Assembly (NCBI GenBank): GCA_019247235.1
Contig: JAFAPG010000540.1
Location: forward strand, 1-15,069
DNA from: Acidobacteriota bacterium
GTDB taxonomy: Bacteria > Acidobacteriota > Terriglobia > Terriglobales > Acidobacteriaceae
Length of the DNA stretch: 15,069 bases
Direction of reading: 5' to 3'
Each line of letters starts with the position of its first letter. Position 1 is the stretch's first letter. The notes under the pieces were generated by a model that did no database searches, had not been told where the DNA came from, and saw only the letters and a program-made list of their open reading frames with translations. A program made the translations under genes and the position numbers. This document shows, one piece after another, positions 14,281-15,069 of the stretch.

Positions 14281-15069
14281 TCAGTGCTCACGCTTGAGGA
14301 ACAGGATTCCCAGTGGCGGCAGAGTAAGGCTCAGCGAAAATGGGCGGCCGTGGTGCGCGATCGCTTCGGCCATGACTCCGCCGGAATTGCCTTGATTGCT
14401 GCCGCCGTAAATCTGGGCATCGCTATTGAACAGTTCCCGCCACCATCCCCCATCCGGTACGCCAATGCGGTAGTGGGCGCGCGGCACGGGAGTGAAGTTG
14501 CCAACCACCAGGATCACATCCTGGTGCCCGCGTCTTAAGAAACTCATGACGCTAGCATCAGCATCATCGGCATCGATCCATTCGAAGGTCGCAGGATCGA
14601 ATTCTCGTTCGTAAAGAGCCGGTTGCTCACGATAGAGGCGATTCAGGTCACTGACTAATTTCTGCACTCCGGAATGAAAATGAAATTCGAGCACCCACCA
14701 CTCCAGACCTGCCTCATGGAACCACTCGCGCTTTTGCCCAAATTCACCTCCCATGAAGAGCAGCTTCTTGCCCGGTTGCGCCCACTGATAGCCGAACAAT
14801 AGACGCAAGTTGGCGAACTGCTGCCACTCGTCCCCTGGCATCCTGCCGATCAGCGAGCCCTTGCCATGAACCACCTCATCATGGGAAAGTGGCAGCACGT
14901 AGTTCTCACTAAACATGTATAAAGCGCGAAAGGTCAGCTGGTTGTGATGGAAACGGCGATGGATAGGATCGTGCGAGAGATATTTTAAGGTGTCATGCAT
15001 CCACCCCATGTCCCACTTGAGCCCAAATCCCAGGCCGCCGACGTAAGTGGGCCGTGAGACCATGGGCCA
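14281..15069 (-). CDS. glgB: 1,4-alpha-glucan branching enzyme, C-terminal part (cut by window edge)
   Basis: The frame is open to base 15069, giving 262 residues; the N-terminal domain and much of the catalytic barrel lie outside. The enzyme makes alpha-1,6 branches in glycogen (GH13). Visible family stretches are WPMVSRPTYVGGLGFGLKWD, MGWMHDTLKY, the conserved region IV LPLSHDEVVHGKGSL with the transition-state Asp at residue 64 of the visible part, MPGDEWQQFANLR, and GKKLLFMGGEFGQKREW. The C-terminal beta domain ends LSLTLPPLGILFLKREH. The catalytic nucleophile and acid/base are in the missing part. No other glycogen genes are in the window. Confidence 0.95.
   Translation of the reverse strand, partial: WPMVSRPTYVGGLGFGLKWDMGWMHDTLKYLSHDPIHRRFHHNQLTFRALYMFSENYVLPLSHDEVVHGKGSLIGRMPGDEWQQFANLRLLFGYQWAQPGKKLLFMGGEFGQKREWFHEAGLEWWVLEFHFHSGVQKLVSDLNRLYREQPALYEREFDPATFEWIDADDADASVMSFLRRGHQDVILVVGNFTPVPRAHYRIGVPDGGWWRELFNSDAQIYGGSNQGNSGGVMAEAIAHHGRPFSLSLTLPPLGILFLKREH

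Overview
The window looks like chromosomal DNA from a free-living, moderately GC-rich Gram-negative-type bacterium. My best guess is Acidobacteriota. The reasons are Tat-exported Gfo/Idh oxidoreductase and xylose-isomerase-like proteins, an exported Cys-type sulfatase, a secreted two-BON-domain protein, and class 1B (Thermotoga/Bacillus-type) SpeD. This assignment is inference from gene style only. There are no rRNA, tRNA, CRISPR or mobile-element signals, and the genes look intact apart from the two cut by the window edges.

Left part (1-5833), all on the minus strand. The order of transcription is a Tat-type Gfo/Idh/MocA oxidoreductase, a Tat-type sugar phosphate isomerase/epimerase-like TIM barrel, a secreted formylglycine sulfatase with an unusual N-terminal four-cysteine module, an SPFH-domain protein with a C-terminal zinc ribbon, and, only 16 nt after it, S-adenosylmethionine decarboxylase (speD) running off the left edge. 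The SPFH-speD pair has its own good sigma70-like promoter, whose 17-bp spacer holds a perfect stem-loop. The oxidoreductase, isomerase and sulfatase suggest breakdown of sulfated or modified sugars outside the cytoplasm.

Middle part (about 6071-11523), all on the plus strand: selA (selenocysteine synthase), a sodium/solute symporter of the SGLT type, a DUF488 protein, acpS (holo-ACP synthase), and a secreted ChbG/YdjC-type deacetylase. The symporter could import sugars released by the divergent gene set. No selB, selD or tRNA-Sec accompanies selA here.

Right part. rplU-rpmA (ribosomal proteins L21 and L27) lie behind a strong promoter and a leader of about 190 nt with a 7-bp perfect hairpin. 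L21 carries a Lys/Ala/Ser-rich tail of about 55 residues. Convergent to these, on the minus strand, are a two-BON-domain secreted protein and a small secreted Tyr/Pro/Val-rich protein, then the C-terminal part of glycogen branching enzyme glgB running off the right edge. A strong bidirectional hairpin with a T6 tract on the minus strand separates rpmA from the BON gene. Several similar long-loop stem-loops occupy the gaps in this part.

I did not find a clear undescribed system. The most unusual items are the four-cysteine module fused to the sulfatase, the structured rplU leader together with the long L21 tail, the palindromic promoter spacer before the SPFH gene, and the insertion in SelA.
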